The notes beneath the pieces are model-generated. The model made no database searches. It worked only from the letters and a program-made list of their open reading frames with translations, and had not been told where the DNA came from. This document shows, one piece after another, positions 31,701 to 44,633 of a stretch of DNA of 64,000 nt (the stretch's first letter is position 1; every line of letters begins with the position of its first letter). The stretch covers positions 1,442,501 through 1,506,500 of the forward strand of contig CATNEN010000010.1 of the NCBI GenBank assembly GCA_950097015.1, given 5' to 3'. The stretch comes from Macrostomum hystrix. Its lineage: Eukaryota; Platyhelminthes; Macrostomidae. Made by a program: the position numbers and the translations under genes.

Positions 31701-34700
31701 AAGCGCTTTGTGTCCTTTCAACCCCATCAGCTGGAGTAGAACTTTGGGTGAGCGTCGCGGCCTCCCGAGTCCACGGACTGAACAGCTGTACAACTGGTCC
31801 AGCTGGGCAAGGCTAGATTTATATTCTATTCTTCATTGAGTCTCATTCGTAAAACTGGATCATACGAGTAAATATGTCTAATTTTTGTTACTTTATAACA
31901 CAAATGTTCTCTTTTAAACACCGCATTGAAACGAAGTTGATGATGCGAATAACTTATTGGCAAGATGCCAAACTAAACAGAGCCGCCACTGAGCTGTCAG
32001 TTAGTTATTTTTATCCTTTGAATCGATCGCCTTGCATTGAGGAATCTATTAACGAACTGAATACACAGAAACCCTGCTTGTGCAAGATCAAGAGTAGTAG
32101 ACACAGGATGTAAAGCAAATTCTAGGAACAAGGGGTTTGCCTAATTGGCAGGTAAGATCCCGCTAGACTGAGCCAAAGCTCTCAATTAGTCACAAGCAGT
32201 TCTGGCTGGCCTGTCAAAGCAAGCCAGCTGAGGATTGATTGAAATGCAGCAGCGCAGATGTTGATTTCTGGTGTCTGTCTGACGCTTCGATCCTAGAAAG
32301 AAGAGATATGCCCTGCTCAGGAGTCAGATAGAGTTTTATGCCCGGATTATCCCAAATAATGCGCGAGACGGTCCCGGCATTGCGCGAGGCGCACAGTCAC
32401 CCCGCAAACCCCCAGACCAAAGCCGCGGGGTATTGCGGCTGTTCGGGATATTGCTTCCTCTCCTCTGAAATCCCCACTCACCCTCTCATCTCCGCGCGTC
32501 CCCGGGCTTATGACTCACGAGCCGGCGGATGGGGAGCTCGCTGTCTGGTGGGAAGGAGAGCAATAGAAATAGGGAAATGGAAAGGGTAACGAGGAGCAGG
32601 GAAGGAAGGGACGAGAGGAAGGAGAGTAACCCAGTGCACAGTTTGCAAGCATAAAATATGCCGCTATCAGCTATTTGGGCTCCGAGGGAGGGCGGGGTGG
32701 CTGCCCTAGAGGGGACTCCTCCGGCACAAACACACAAGTCAGCTGATACGCATGGGGACCAGACAGTCTGGTCCGCAAGCCTCACACTGCCCGTGCCTCA
32801 TCTGGTACGGTTGAAAAATAACACAAACTGCTGGCTGGGAGGCGGAGGAGGACAGCGTCCGCATCAGCTCAACAGAGTCTGGCCGCGTGTTTTCCCTTCC
32901 TCCCTGGCTGAATTCGCTCGCTGCCCACTTGGCCGCATCAACTGCCCCGTTCCTAACCGCCTCCATCCTTATCCCTATGAGCTTGAGTGGGAATAAGAGC
33001 TGGGAGAAGTATCAAAGAACCCAAGCAGTGGATAAATGGTAAAGTAAGTTTGTTATAGGGATTGGAACTACAAAAATGTAAACTGAACTTTTAAACCGTC
33101 AAAATAGCTTAATGGCTCAGGTGCTGCGGTCAAGTAACATGAATCCCACCCCAGCTACCTGCAAGGCCAATGGTGAATCATGCCATCAGGTGAAGATTGG
33201 GGAAATTTGCTTCGGCAAAAGTCATACGGTGAAATAGATTCAAGTTAGCAGCCGTTGACCCACTGTTTCCCATTCAAGCAATGAGATCTACAGTAAAAAT
33301 CAACCACTTGAGCTTCACTCAGTAATACCAGGCCTGTTACGTAATCCAAAAAACTTGCAAAGTAAAGCGTGGCTAATGTTGAACACAGGTGGGTGGGCAA
33401 ACATATGGAGTGCACTTTAATTGCTTCCACCAGACGCAGCCCCGACAATAAACCCAGCAGTCAGCAGCTGCGGGACCAACGTAAATTAAAACTCCGGCGG
33501 CGCAGCCAGAAAATAAAAGTTCGTCTGTCCCTCCAGATCCTCATCTAAGATGCTGAAACTGGGATCGCATCTTAGCTGCCACAGTCCAGTTAGGAAAAGT
33601 CTCGAGGGTGAAATCTTTTTAGTCTAACAAATAGAGAATAATGTTCCCAGACAATACTAGGGGATGGCAGGTCGTCCGCCAACCGGAGCCCAGCCCTGAC
33701 CACAAAATGTGGCCGCCAGATCATTGAAGCCAGAAAAGCGATGGAGGGCAAAGTAGCAAGAGAAGAATATAGGGCAGGGAGTGAATGAGCCATAGTGGCG
33801 AGACACCAGGAGCGGAGCAGGGCGCATGTCTGTGAGCCGGGACTGAGTGAGCAAATGATGTCTGTTGGGTTTGGGAGGCCGCAGCAATGGAGCTCACAGA
33901 TAGATTGGGGCCTGAAAGGGAGTGAGAGAATGGGTAAGCAGGAATTACCGCTCCGGCAGCTGTCAGTTCAGCTGGCGTAGACGAATCCCCAGGAGGCAAA
34001 TGAAAAGTGCAAGGTCGAGTCTGTATGCGGAGAGGCTTCCCCAAGTTTTATAGCTGCGAGTTTGCGAGGCTCGGTAATGAAACTGGAAAACTTGCTTGAG
34101 GTACTCATCAAGCATGGACAATCAAAACTGTGTCTCAACCATCACCCAGATTGGATGCGATTCAAGCCTTACGCAACACTTGAAGTGAATAGTTGAGCAA
34201 TGCCCCCGGCCATCGTAATTCGGCTATAATAAATTTGAGCCAGGATTAGCCGGGGCTTAGGCCAACCTTAGCACGCCACTTACTGACCTAGCTGAGCCAT
34301 CCATCACACTTGAGCCTTTTATATATTATAGCACCAAAAGTGAATAGAACAGAGCACGAAGTGTTGCTGCGGGAGCCTATAGATTATTATAGAACAAACA
34401 TGCTATGTGCCGCATTAATGTGCAGATTAATTCATGCATCGGGAGCCGGGAGACACGCGTTAAATATAACAGATAAGAATTTTGTTAGAGACAAAACAAG
34501 CGGCGCAGGATTTGAAGGCCAGATCGAAATGAAAGCAGCGCGGCACAACATAGGGCGCCCAGCAACACAAAATCCAGCTTTGCCAAGTGGCCCTGTGGGA
34601 GCAGAATGCCAAACTAATCAATTGGAGGCTCCGGTCCAGCCCCAAATAAGCTCCCCAGACCAGTAAGAAGCGGCGGCACTGCAGACATTGGGGCCACTGG

Positions 34701-36324
34701 GGAGAGTGATAAGAGTAAATTCACTAAAAGCATCTGTGACTGAAGCGGTCACTCAACCCAAATGTCCTCCCTCCGGTCTGCAAGGCTAAATAGACATTCT
34801 ATATTACAAGGAGTGAATCGAGAATGCCTGAGCTCGAATCCTCATGGACGCCACATTCATTTGGAGCCCATGAGGGCCAACCCCCAATGCACAGTGAGGG
34901 TCTAGTGTTGCAATCCTAGCTGTCGGTCGGTCTACTGTTGCGAACTGATCCATCAGTGCCCACAGCCCCAGCAAAATATACTTATTTTGCTTACTATACA
35001 TTTTAATTCTAAAGTAAAAGGCAAACAATGACTAGAAAACTGGATTATACTGGAAGCGTAAATCTACATTGCGATCATTCTATTGGAATTTTCTTACGCG
35101 TTTTGCTACAGTGTTACGTAATAATTAACATAAGGCACACTGAAAGCCCAGCAAATAACAATGAAAGCCACGTGCCGCTCTTTTAGACTTGACGATTCAA
35201 TGAAAATATTCAACCGTGTTGGGAACTAGGACACAATCCGGAGACTTTGTTGAGCTGGGCTCAACAAACTGAATATAGATTGCTGCTACAAAATGCTTCC
35301 CTGCATTGCCAACTTATTAAGAATAGACCAACTGCAACGAAAAGCCATTGGTAGGACAAGGAAGCAAAGCGTTGATTCCGAAGAAGCCATCAAAGATCAG
35401 AACATTTCCACTCCGAGTCACGGACAGCCGGTCGCAGCAGAAAGTGCCAGTTGGCGCAAAGATATCATCAGGCACAGAAAGGCATTCATGCCATGCAGAT
35501 GATATGCATTCGATATTCTATATTCTCATCGACCTAGTCTATTTATTAAGCATCAATCAATAACTTCCCGAACCCCGCATACCATATCCATATGGCAGCG
35601 GCAGCGCCCACAGTACAAGCTCGCCTTATTTTAACATGGCCATTTTATCAAATAAAAGCGAAATAGTACTGCAGCTCAGAATTCAAAGATCTGCTGGACA
35701 ATCGGAGGTGAACCAGCATTCTCAGGTCAAGGACGGGCAAGTTTCCCTCAAATCCCTGTTAAAGCCGGTCATAATTCTAGCTGGAGCGCGATTTCCTCTC
35801 GGCCAGATGGTGAATAAATAGGAAAAGTGAGGAAAGGAGCGAATGCAAAGCCCAGCATCTGCAGCCATGCGCTGCTGCTGGCCGCGCGCACAGCAGTAGC
35901 GGAAATGTTTTTTAAAGTGCAACCACTATAAGGATGGAGGGAATATTATAGAATGGAATGGAGGGCCGTTCTGCTGTAGCAATCATCTAGATCTGAGAAT
36001 GGTGGCTAATTAAACAAGAGAGTGAACTTCTTAACTTAACATGAAACCCACATGGCTTGGTGAAGATAATCGGAACTAGCAGCTGAATTTATGAGTTCCA
36101 AGAGATAGCTTAACCATTAAAAAACTTTTATTTATGAAGCATATAGATTTTCAATTTGTGAGAATTGTCAAACAAAAATTAAGCTTGCTGAATAATTTCA
36201 CATGTTTGCTTTTTTGATAACTAATTGGGTCTGCATATGGGATTTGCATTTCATGTAGAAAATACTAACTCATAAAAAAACTATTAATAATAATTATTGA
36301 TTATATATGCCCTAACCAGGTTAG

Positions 36325-36530
36325 GTGTGCAGCCCAGTGGGGTGCAACACCACCCTCAATTTCTCCAGCAGATGCTGATACCCATGTAACAGCTGGGTGA
36401 ACAGAAGCTATTCATAGTTTAGATTCTTGCTAAAAGACACATTTTCCAGTGAACTTCATAATTAAACACCCAACATTCGAGTCATAAGTCCAGTGCTCTA
36501 ACCACTATTCTACAAACCTGCCAGTGAAGA
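36325..36530 (-). mobile_element. SINE with tRNA-like head and conserved central domain
   Basis: On the minus strand it starts with AGTGGTTAGAGCACTGGACT then TATGACTCGAATG (tRNA-like A and B boxes). The body includes TGTCTTTTAGCAAG and CACCCAGCTGTTACATGGGTATCAGC. The body motif recurs at 53262-53405 (there TGTCTTGCTTAAGGACAC and GGTACCCATTTAATAGCTGGGTG on the plus strand), which supports a dispersed family. Confidence 0.6.
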
Positions 36531-39503
36531 CAATGGATAATTTAGAACCAATAATATAATATAAATTATGTTACAAGAAACAAATGCTAAAACACATGTA
36601 AGCAATTATGTAAACCATAATGTATTTTTAGGCAAACTGGCTAATTAAAGAAACCTGATAGGAAAAAAACAATTTTGCAGTCACATGTCCAGTGCATTTT
36701 TGAAAATTCTGGTTGGTACAGTATGCAATTGGGTGGCATAGTGCAGCACCCAATTTCGTTTTTTGTACAGGGATGAAAGGACTAAAGCTGTTGTTAGCTT
36801 GGCACGGCATGCTTTTAAGCCATTTTTTAGTTCCCAGTGGGTGTCCATAAACTTTTTGCAAAAATTCCAATAGGGTAAGCAAAGAAACATGCCTAGGAAT
36901 TTCTATAAGTCATATAACTACAAATATAATATACACCAAAAATTATTTAATTGTCACAAAAAGTACTTATAAGTGCATATATATGAGTATTTAGATAAAA
37001 ATACTTTTACTGATTTCATAGTTACCTGATAATATTTTTATAATAGCTTGTGTTGTATTACATTTTTTTAATTCTTCAAGTCTTTTTATTGTTGCATGAG
37101 TCAATTGTGGATATTACAACCACCATTTATTTGTTTAACGCTATATAAACATTTATATTGAAATATATATTTTTTATTGACAGTTTCCTAGATTCTTATA
37201 ATTTAGCAAGCTGACAAATTTTCATAGTAGAGCTTTACTTGCCAAAACTGACTTGTTTGTTTGAATACTTTTTGTCTTCTGTTGTACTCTTTATTAACTG
37301 CCTTTGGAGTCAGCTTGGACTTAGCAGACTGCTCTAAAAATTTGAGAACAAAAATCTTGAATTCTATGGCTTCATTGATTTCAGGCATTTTCTTATAATT
37401 GTATCTTTTATAATCAAAATATATTTTGTTTAATCGAAATGGCTCAATTAAAACAGGAAAAAATGACTGAATTAATATCTCAACTTGAAACTAAAAGAAC
37501 TCATAAGTTATCATATTAAAACTATGCAAAGGTAGCTAATATAAATGACTAGTCTTATATATTATTAGAATAAATGCTTAAAACCTGTGGGCATGCAAGC
37601 TTCAGAATTAAGAAAGATTGAGAAAGTTTGAAAAGACTCTAAAGCACATGCACAGGCACTATGCTTTAGAAAAATCCAAAAAGCATGCCCAGCCAGCCAC
37701 TTTCTACAGATTGACAATAATAGGGGTCTTCTAATACAATATGCAGCCAAAAGTTGTGATGTGATAAACCTAAAATCAATAAGCATCATGGAACATAGAA
37801 GAGGTTTGTAAAATAATTGCCTGAATATAGTGAATTTGAATGTTATGAATATTGGCAAAATGAATGTATATGCCAATAGTTAATACTTCTTCATCAAACC
37901 AACTAGGCTTTCTTGGACATAGATAATTACAAGCGTCAGTGCCTTTTAACAAAATGAAAAACATTCAAGTAATTATCATCATGCAATTTATCATAATTTC
38001 TCATAGATTATCTATGCAATGTAGAAGCCTTGTATTAATTTGAAATAAAATAGTGCAAATATTTGTTGTCAATTGTAACAATAAAATGTGTTATTAGAAG
38101 GGAAGGGACCTTCCATGGCGGGTCCAGAGGAGTATGGGGCTATACTCATGAAATTTTGATCATCCCAATTGGCGCCCACTCACAGTGCCCCAGCACAGTG
38201 TCGCCTGATTAGTTGTTTTTGGTTATGGCGCACCCTAACTGGCCACATGTAGACAAAGAAAAAGATGGATCTGAAACTGCCAGCCTAAGTGCTTGTACTC
38301 TATTGCATAACCTAAAAGTTATTTACGATCAAAAAATGATATATTATCTAATAATTACCGACAAAACATTTCTATGCAAAATAAAATAAAATATCTAGAC
38401 AGAGTTATCACAAACGTTTTTGTCTAGTCTGCTCAGCTTATCAACAAAACAACTTTATTATTTAAAGTTGATGGCTAGCACACTCTGTCATGACCAAAAA
38501 AACATAAGAAACAGATTTCCATATTTTACTTATTTTCAGCAACTTCCGCTGCGCTTAGATTTGCATCATGACTTGTTCAAAGTAGCTTAGTCGTCAAAAT
38601 CTTCATTCATAGTTTATTTTGTTTTGTAGAATCGTAGAAAAGCGATTTTTAAATGACACCGCTTCTTCTTTATGAAGTATACCAAAAAGTGTAAATAAAT
38701 TTAACCTGGAGTAGCTTCAAACTAGCAATTCAAGTTATCAAACTAAATATATTAGAGTACTCATATTTTGGACTAAGCAAAGTCAAAACTTGTATAGCCT
38801 TTGTGCTTGATTGTGTAGGTGATTCACGCGGATTCAGTAGCCACTTACTCTTGACGAACAAGCTAGGAACACCCCGGCAAATGGGATAATGGACAAACTG
38901 ATGGATTGCAACCCTAATATTTGTCTGCATAGAAGCAAACTAAATTAATTCAACTTAAACTCAACGTTTCCGTGCAGGGCGGACGACTGAGACTCCTGTG
39001 AAGGACAGAGTGCTTGCTTCAGACTGCTTGCTTCAGTCTGTCTGGCGCCAATGAGATAAAATACTATATTTTAAATGTAGCCGAAGTTCTTTTTGCTCAT
39101 GTCTTGTTTTGATCGGAATCGTGACTTAATTTTTATACCTTTGTACTCGGTACTTCCTTCTGCATGGTCAGTAACAAGGACTATACTATAAAGTAAACTA
39201 CGTTTGTCGGGAGCGGCTGCATCCCTCCAAATCTAATAGTTCTTTAAGTTTGTTCATTCGTTCAAAGTGCAATATTCTATAACAAATTTCTCCATAGACA
39301 CCCCCTACATAACTGAACTCAAGCTTTTATTTAAGTCACAGCAAACACAAATACAAGCGCTAACCTTCGTCTGAGTTCTCATCTCGAGCCTTAATTTGGC
39401 CCTCTTTGCGTGGCTTTCAAATCATTTTGTCTCTACTCAAAAAGCAACTTTAACGGTCCTTGTTCAGTAAACCTGCGCGAGTATTCATTTTGACGTAGCA
39501 TCA

Positions 39504-39509
39504 TTTATT
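39504..39509 (-). terminator. Polyadenylation signal for the TULIP-like gene
   Basis: TTTATT on the plus strand is AATAAA on the minus strand, 48 bases after the TAA stop of the minus-strand gene. Confidence 0.55.
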
Positions 39510-39556
39510 ACAAGCTGCAACGCAAAACTTAAGCAAAACTTAAAACTTAATTAAAG

Positions 39557-40270
39557 TTAAAGCAGCGGGTAAAGTACGAAGCTCTCTGTAAGCGTCGCTT
39601 TGATTCTTACGCCAATCGCCTTGGCAATGCGGCCGCGAGTGAGGCGATTGGAGGTCGCCTTCCGGATCATCGAGCTCAGCCGCCCGGTGCTAAGAACCTC
39701 TATTCGGCCCAAGTCTGCTACAATGAGCGACATTAGCTTTGCCCGCTGTCCTGTCTCCAGGCGCACCTGTACACCGAACCGGATGACGATGCCTCGCGTC
39801 ACCAGCTGAATTGTGTCCGGCTTGAAGAAGGAGAACTTGGCCGTGAAGTTAGTGGAGACCTCGACAGCGCGGATCGCGCCCTGCACAATGAGAATGTTGC
39901 CCGAGCGCATCAGCGCATAGAGGTTGCCCTGCCGCTCCAGTCTTTCGACACCGCTGATCTGCATGTTAGAGATTCGAAGGCCCATTGTGCTGAATGATTC
40001 GTTGGGAATCGGCTCGCTGAGGATGGCGTCGCGGAGGAAGCTACTCTTAAGCAGGTAATCCAAAGTGGGATTCACCACGTCGGTGCACCATTTCGAGTTG
40101 CTAACGTTTACAAGCGACGTAAAGTCCGTAGCTGGAGAGTGACGGGCATGAAATTCAGGCATGAAATAGTAAAAATTGGTTGCTACAATACTACGGAGAC
40201 ATTTCTTACCTGCGTCATCGGCGTTGCATCCTGAAAACAGTAGAAGTAGAAGGGTTGCGGCGTGAAGCAT
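39557..40270 (-). CDS. Secreted TULIP-like (group 7 allergen/JHBP-type) lipid-binding candidate
   Basis: Start at ATG 40270; the frame extends a few codons upstream without ATG. The first 20 residues (MLHAATLLLLLFSGCNA) form a signal peptide. Either one exon of 237 residues or, more likely, two exons (40270-40210 and 40131-39557) around a 78-nt intron with donor GTAAGA and acceptor CTCTCCAG, giving 211 residues. That intron is a multiple of three without stops, so both forms stay in frame. The mature part shows alternating strand-like hydrophobic residues (LRISNMQISGVERLERQGN, then IVQGAIRAVEVSTNFTAKF) and a C-terminal amphipathic segment, the pattern of TULIP proteins such as mite group 7 allergens. 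Assignment is by pattern only; no motif is decisive. Two N-glycosylation sequons (NVS, NFT) are visible. Confidence 0.5.
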   Translation of the reverse strand: MLHAATLLLLLFSGCNADDAGKKCLRSIVATNFYYFMPEFHARHSPATDFTSLVNVSNSKWCTDVVNPTLDYLLKSSFLRDAILSEPIPNESFSTMGLRISNMQISGVERLERQGNLYALMRSGNILIVQGAIRAVEVSTNFTAKFSFFKPDTIQLVTRGIVIRFGVQVRLETGQRAKLMSLIVADLGRIEVLSTGRLSSMIRKATSNRLTRGRIAKAIGVRIKATLTESFVLYPLL

Positions 40271-41650
40271 GATGAATTTGCCGGCTTTTGGCAAAGCTTG
40301 AGTTTCAGATTTCCTCGTAGCGAGTTGCAGTGTTCAATTGCTTCTTCTACTAGTGGTTTACACTACTGCGCGCCTTTCCTTTCCTGTCTAGATGAGGTGT
40401 CCAGAGTTCTAGTTAAAGTAAGTGAAGCCGAAACGCTTATTAAGTTGACTTTGGTCAAATGCCTAATATAGAAATCCAAAGCGGAAGTAGCATTTGAATT
40501 TATGCGACTTTTCTATACTCACCCCCACACACATGCACACGCACACGCACACACCACCCTTCAATGATGGGCCAGAACTAGACTGCGCTGTTGGCAGCCC
40601 TCATTAGTAATTGGTCAGAGCTATATCAAAGTCTGGACAATTATCTACACTTTATGCCGACCTTCAAACTTCAGCAAAGCAAAGATTACCATTTTTCCCA
40701 TGCGTGCTTAGAATATAAAATGTAGAAAGAAAACCAGAGCACGGAATCGACAACGCGAACAAAAAACTGAAATTCTCTGCTTTGGATAGAGAGTAAAGAT
40801 ATTAGTGATGCTTCAAATATACCATTCGAGCAACATCATGCAACACATTCTTAATAAGAACAAAATTTCATTTGTTTGTCTGTTTCCTGTAATGTTAAGG
40901 CCTTCGACGCGAATCGTAATGTGTAAAAAAAAAACTTTCGAAATCGAATGCAGTCATTTAATTTTCTTTGCTCCTACGAAAAAAGAGAGGTAGATTTATA
41001 GGCTTAGACAGTTTTTTGCGGAGTCCTTCTCTAAAATTTTTTGTATTATTATCCTACGTCATTCATGTTCATATGAAGTATTTACTGTAGCCTAGTAAAA
41101 TAACTATAAGCTTAACATATTTTCATAGTGCGAAAAAATGTAACTCTGCTGCAATATTTATGATTAAATTTTATTATTTTTTTGTATTTTATTTAATGCA
41201 GCTTATTTAAAGTGAGCTCATTAAAACTAAATTTACAGACTACAAGTATAAGGTTCTAAAGTTGTCATGTCTACGATTTCTACTACATTTACGTCTCGCA
41301 CATCCGCGTACCGTCTGGCACTTCATGAAATAAGGGGGTAGAGACGAGCGTATTGTGCTAAATTAATGCATAACGCAATTGGGCATGAGTCATCGTTCCA
41401 ATAAAGTACTCAATAGAGTTCTTGCATTCAACTATTGCATAGAAAACACAGACGGGTGTGAAACAACGGCTGCTTCTATTTTAAATCTGGTTTGAATGCA
41501 CTGTTATGTTTTTCAAGAGGCACAGATATAGAACATAAGTTTGGATGGGGGCACAGGTTTTGTACAAAGGTTGATGGACTTTATTTGCAAACAGCGATAC
41601 CAGCTCACTTCAACAATCAACGGCTTATTTTCATGTGATCGCGAGACAAA
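40271..41650. other. Spacer with CA-rich microsatellite
   Basis: AT-rich, no coding signal. CA/CG-rich simple sequence at about 40525-40555. The left end is the expected promoter of the minus-strand TULIP-like gene, the right end that of the ankyrin-caspase pseudogene. Confidence 0.5.
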
Positions 41651-44554
41651 ATGTCTGCTGTAGAGTACGTTGACTCCGGAGATCTTAACGGACTGAGAAA
41701 AAAAATAGGTTGGGTCGTTGCGAGACACTTCGACAAGAGACGCAAAATGAGCTTACTCAGCATCGCCGTATTGAACGGTTCTTCTAAATTGAGTGGTTCT
41801 TCTAAAAAACGGAGCAGACCCTAATGCCAGAGATCCAACTCTGGGTTTCTGCAAGCAAAACTGCAAAGTGGAGTACAAACTGGAAATTTCCTCGTGTGAC
41901 TCCAAAAAGGGTGGAATGCTTTAATGCACTGCTGCGATAAGGAGTGCTTAGGACGGGCCGAGGACAGGTAGTTGAATTGCTGCAGACATTGCTGCGGAGG
42001 ATAATAATGAAAACACTCCCCTGATTTTGGCATCTAAAATGGGACTGACTCGGGTAATCGAGAGTTTGCTAGTGCATCCGAAGTGCTCAGGAACATCAAC
42101 CATAGAAATGATGATGACACAGCATTCTCACGGCGCCCTAAATCAGTTGAAGCAGCTTTACAAGTATGGCGCAAACATTCATCACGAAAATCGTTCTTGG
42201 CTGTCCAGCTTAAAAGAAGGTCTATTGCTGATTATTCGACCTTGATTCTCAAGAGGACAAGTTAGGAATTCCGAGGGATCCTAAACCAGGAACCTGACAG
42301 AATTAGTGGATTAGAAGATTTAAGTAAAACAGAATCTTCGAGTATATCTTTTTCAAGAAATTGAAATTGATAAAGAAATTGATCACACTGGACAGTTTCA
42401 GATCACGAGACGTCCCGAGCAATGGCGCAACCATTACCGATACAGAAAGCTTCGTTAGATTACACACTGGTAAGTACAGGGATACAACATTTTTTGCAGC
42501 AGCTTTTAAAAAAGTAAAATATTAGATTTCAGATGCGGAAATATTGAATGAACTTTTCCAGTCGATCAAGTCCAGTTCTCGGCATGAGCATTTAAGGCAG
42601 ATCAGACAAGATCTTCGAACTCTTCGTAGTCGAAAAGCTTTAAACGAACAACAGCTGGCGAACCTGTTCAAAGCAGCCATCGAAGTCGGCTTTGCCGGTG
42701 CTATTAAGTGCCTTGTGGAGGCAGGAGCCAAAGTTAACGGAATTGATAAGGATGGCGGGACACCGCTTCATCACGCAGTTTTGTCAGCAGCCGCCCAGTT
42801 TCTTCTCTTCAATCGCAGTTTGCCGGACATTAGCATCCAGGAGAAGCTTCACGGCTTCACTCCGCTGATGATGTGCATTGATGAAGTAAGCAGGATTTAT
42901 CAGCAAGATCAGAAAGTTCAGAAGCTCAGAAAAACTAAAGATCTCGAGAGGCGCCTCTTTGAGATCGCCAAGCTCCATCTCAAGCATAATCCAAACCAAA
43001 GCTGCAAATGCAACAGTTTCGACGAGGCGGCTATTCACCTGGCTGTGCGCCTCAACAACAAGTTTATAGTACAACAGCTTCTACGTCATAATGCGGAAGC
43101 CGTCCTGTCATTACGAAACTGTCACATGCACACACCATTAATGCTGGCAGCATTTCTCAACAAAACGATTGCCCTGAAGGCCATCCTAGACATAGTACTT
43201 ATTGAGGTGAAGAGGTGCCCTAGAATGAACGGGACGCGGCGCTTGGAGACTTCTTGGAGGTCACGGATTCGTATGGCAATACGGCCTTCTCTTTGGCCGC
43301 CAGGAAAGGAGGTCTAGATGCTGTCAAAATGCTAGCTGAAGAGGGTGTCAATCTGCGCCAAAGCAACGCAAATAACGAAGACGCTTTAAAGATAGCCAGG
43401 GAACACAACGAGCCTCGTGTGGTCGATTTCATCTTCAGAAACGGTGAGTTATAAATGTTCAATATCAGTATATCAGTTTATCAGTGCGCATCAACTCTTT
43501 CAGACAATCAGGAAATCGAATGATCTCTCCATTGGCTGAAGCTTGGAAAAGTTGAGATAAAGCCATGTGAAATAGTTTTTTATTGATCCAGCAACCGAAG
43601 CTAAAGCAGACACATGTATTACGAGCTATAATGCAGCTATAGTTTACTCAGAGCTAGGTTCTAAATAAATCTGCATCGCCAATTGTTTAATCATTCGACG
43701 ATGCTTTGAAAAGCATTGACTTGAAATTAGCAGAAAAATATCCTGACTACCCTGCAGACTTCATGCGATAAAGCGATATCCATTTCTGATGCGGGGCAGC
43801 AGCCTCCCCGGAACCTGCATCTACATCGCAGTCGACCCCTACCACAAGCGCAGTTCGGCGATTGACCACGACCTGAACAGTCTCCGAGAGATATTTCAGA
43901 CACAGCTCAAGTACAAGTCCCTACCTTCTGGGAACCTCACTGCAAATAAGATGCAGGAGCTGATGCTCGACTTGCAGGAGGAGAACTTCAACTCGAGCAC
44001 TTCGTTCTTCTTTTTTGTGTCGTCACACGGCGCCAGTGACGAGGACAGCAACAAAAGCTACATTGTACTCGTAGGAATGGATCCAGTCAATACGAGAACT
44101 GAAAGCGCTGGCAAGCAGCTGATCAGCTTGAAAACTTCACTCGGCCCATCGCAAGAAACAGTTCCTTGAAGGGCAAGCCTTTCAGGTAGTGGAAATCTTG
44201 GTCTACGAGTCCTGCAGAGTCTACAAAACGGATATCTAGTCGCGCGCAGTCAAGACAGCAATTCGTGGAGTGACAAAGACTAACCAGAAGGAGAGTGTCG
44301 ACATGCTCGAAGTTTGCGCCACCACGCCGGGCGAAGCAGCTTTCAGAAGTTCGAAAGGCACATTGTTACTGCAAGAGTTCTGCAGGCAAATGAGGGAGCA
44401 TATGAAATCAGATCATCTGTGCGACATTCTGCAACGACTTCAAGAATACCTCAACGACACTCCAGTGGGACAAGACGAAAAAGGAGAGAATACCTACCAA
44501 ACAGTCCAGATAACAAACAATACGTTAACAAAGCAGATGTTCTTCTATCCGTGA
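41651..44554 (+). pseudogene. Ankyrin-caspase pseudogene (copy 1)
   Basis: Parallel in order and position of parts to the gene at 48322. The ATG at 41651 begins MSAVEYVDSGDLNGLRKKIG, and MSLLSIAVLN aligns with MSLLSLAVMS of copy 2. Ankyrin block A is badly decayed: a TAA at 41821, then fragments such as NTPLILASKMG near 42015 and a frame change near 42130. Block B is a good exon from 42533 (acceptor TTTCAG) with TPLHHAV and TPLMMC repeats, broken by a frameshift at a GGG run near 43230. The caspase part starts near 43760 and shows FVSSHGASDEDS (histidine motif). Two further frame changes near 44130 and 44190 and a TAG near 44238 surround the position of the catalytic cysteine (ESCRV). It ends at TGA 44554. 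At least five lesions make a functional product unlikely. Confidence 0.85.
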
Positions 44555-44627
44555 AATCGCCCGGCTCGTTAAATAGTTTCCGTAAAATGCGAACTTTAGT
44601 GCAGTTGACAAATTTCGCATTTAACTT

Positions 44628-44633
44628 AATAAA
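44628..44633 (+). terminator. AATAAA after the ankyrin-caspase pseudogene
   Basis: AATAAA 74 bases after the terminal TGA of copy 1, comparable to the signal 144 bases after copy 2. Confidence 0.45.

Larger units (their letters stand above)
29820..39556. other. Gene-poor AT-rich region
   Basis: Nearly 10 kb with no reading frame that looks coding: all frames are short, lack splice-compatible partners and have biased composition typical of chance. Three tRNA-like or SINE-like traces are listed separately. Bases 29820-30000 should hold the PLEKHG promoter and 5' leader. Lone minus-strand frames at 36.6-36.9, 37.2-37.4 and 37.6-37.9 kb were examined and show no recognisable domain. Confidence 0.6.

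Noticed and set aside
36628-37964. Minus-strand frames in the AT-rich region as exons of a gene
   Set aside because: No recognisable motifs, no consistent splice phases, and composition matches the surrounding spacer.
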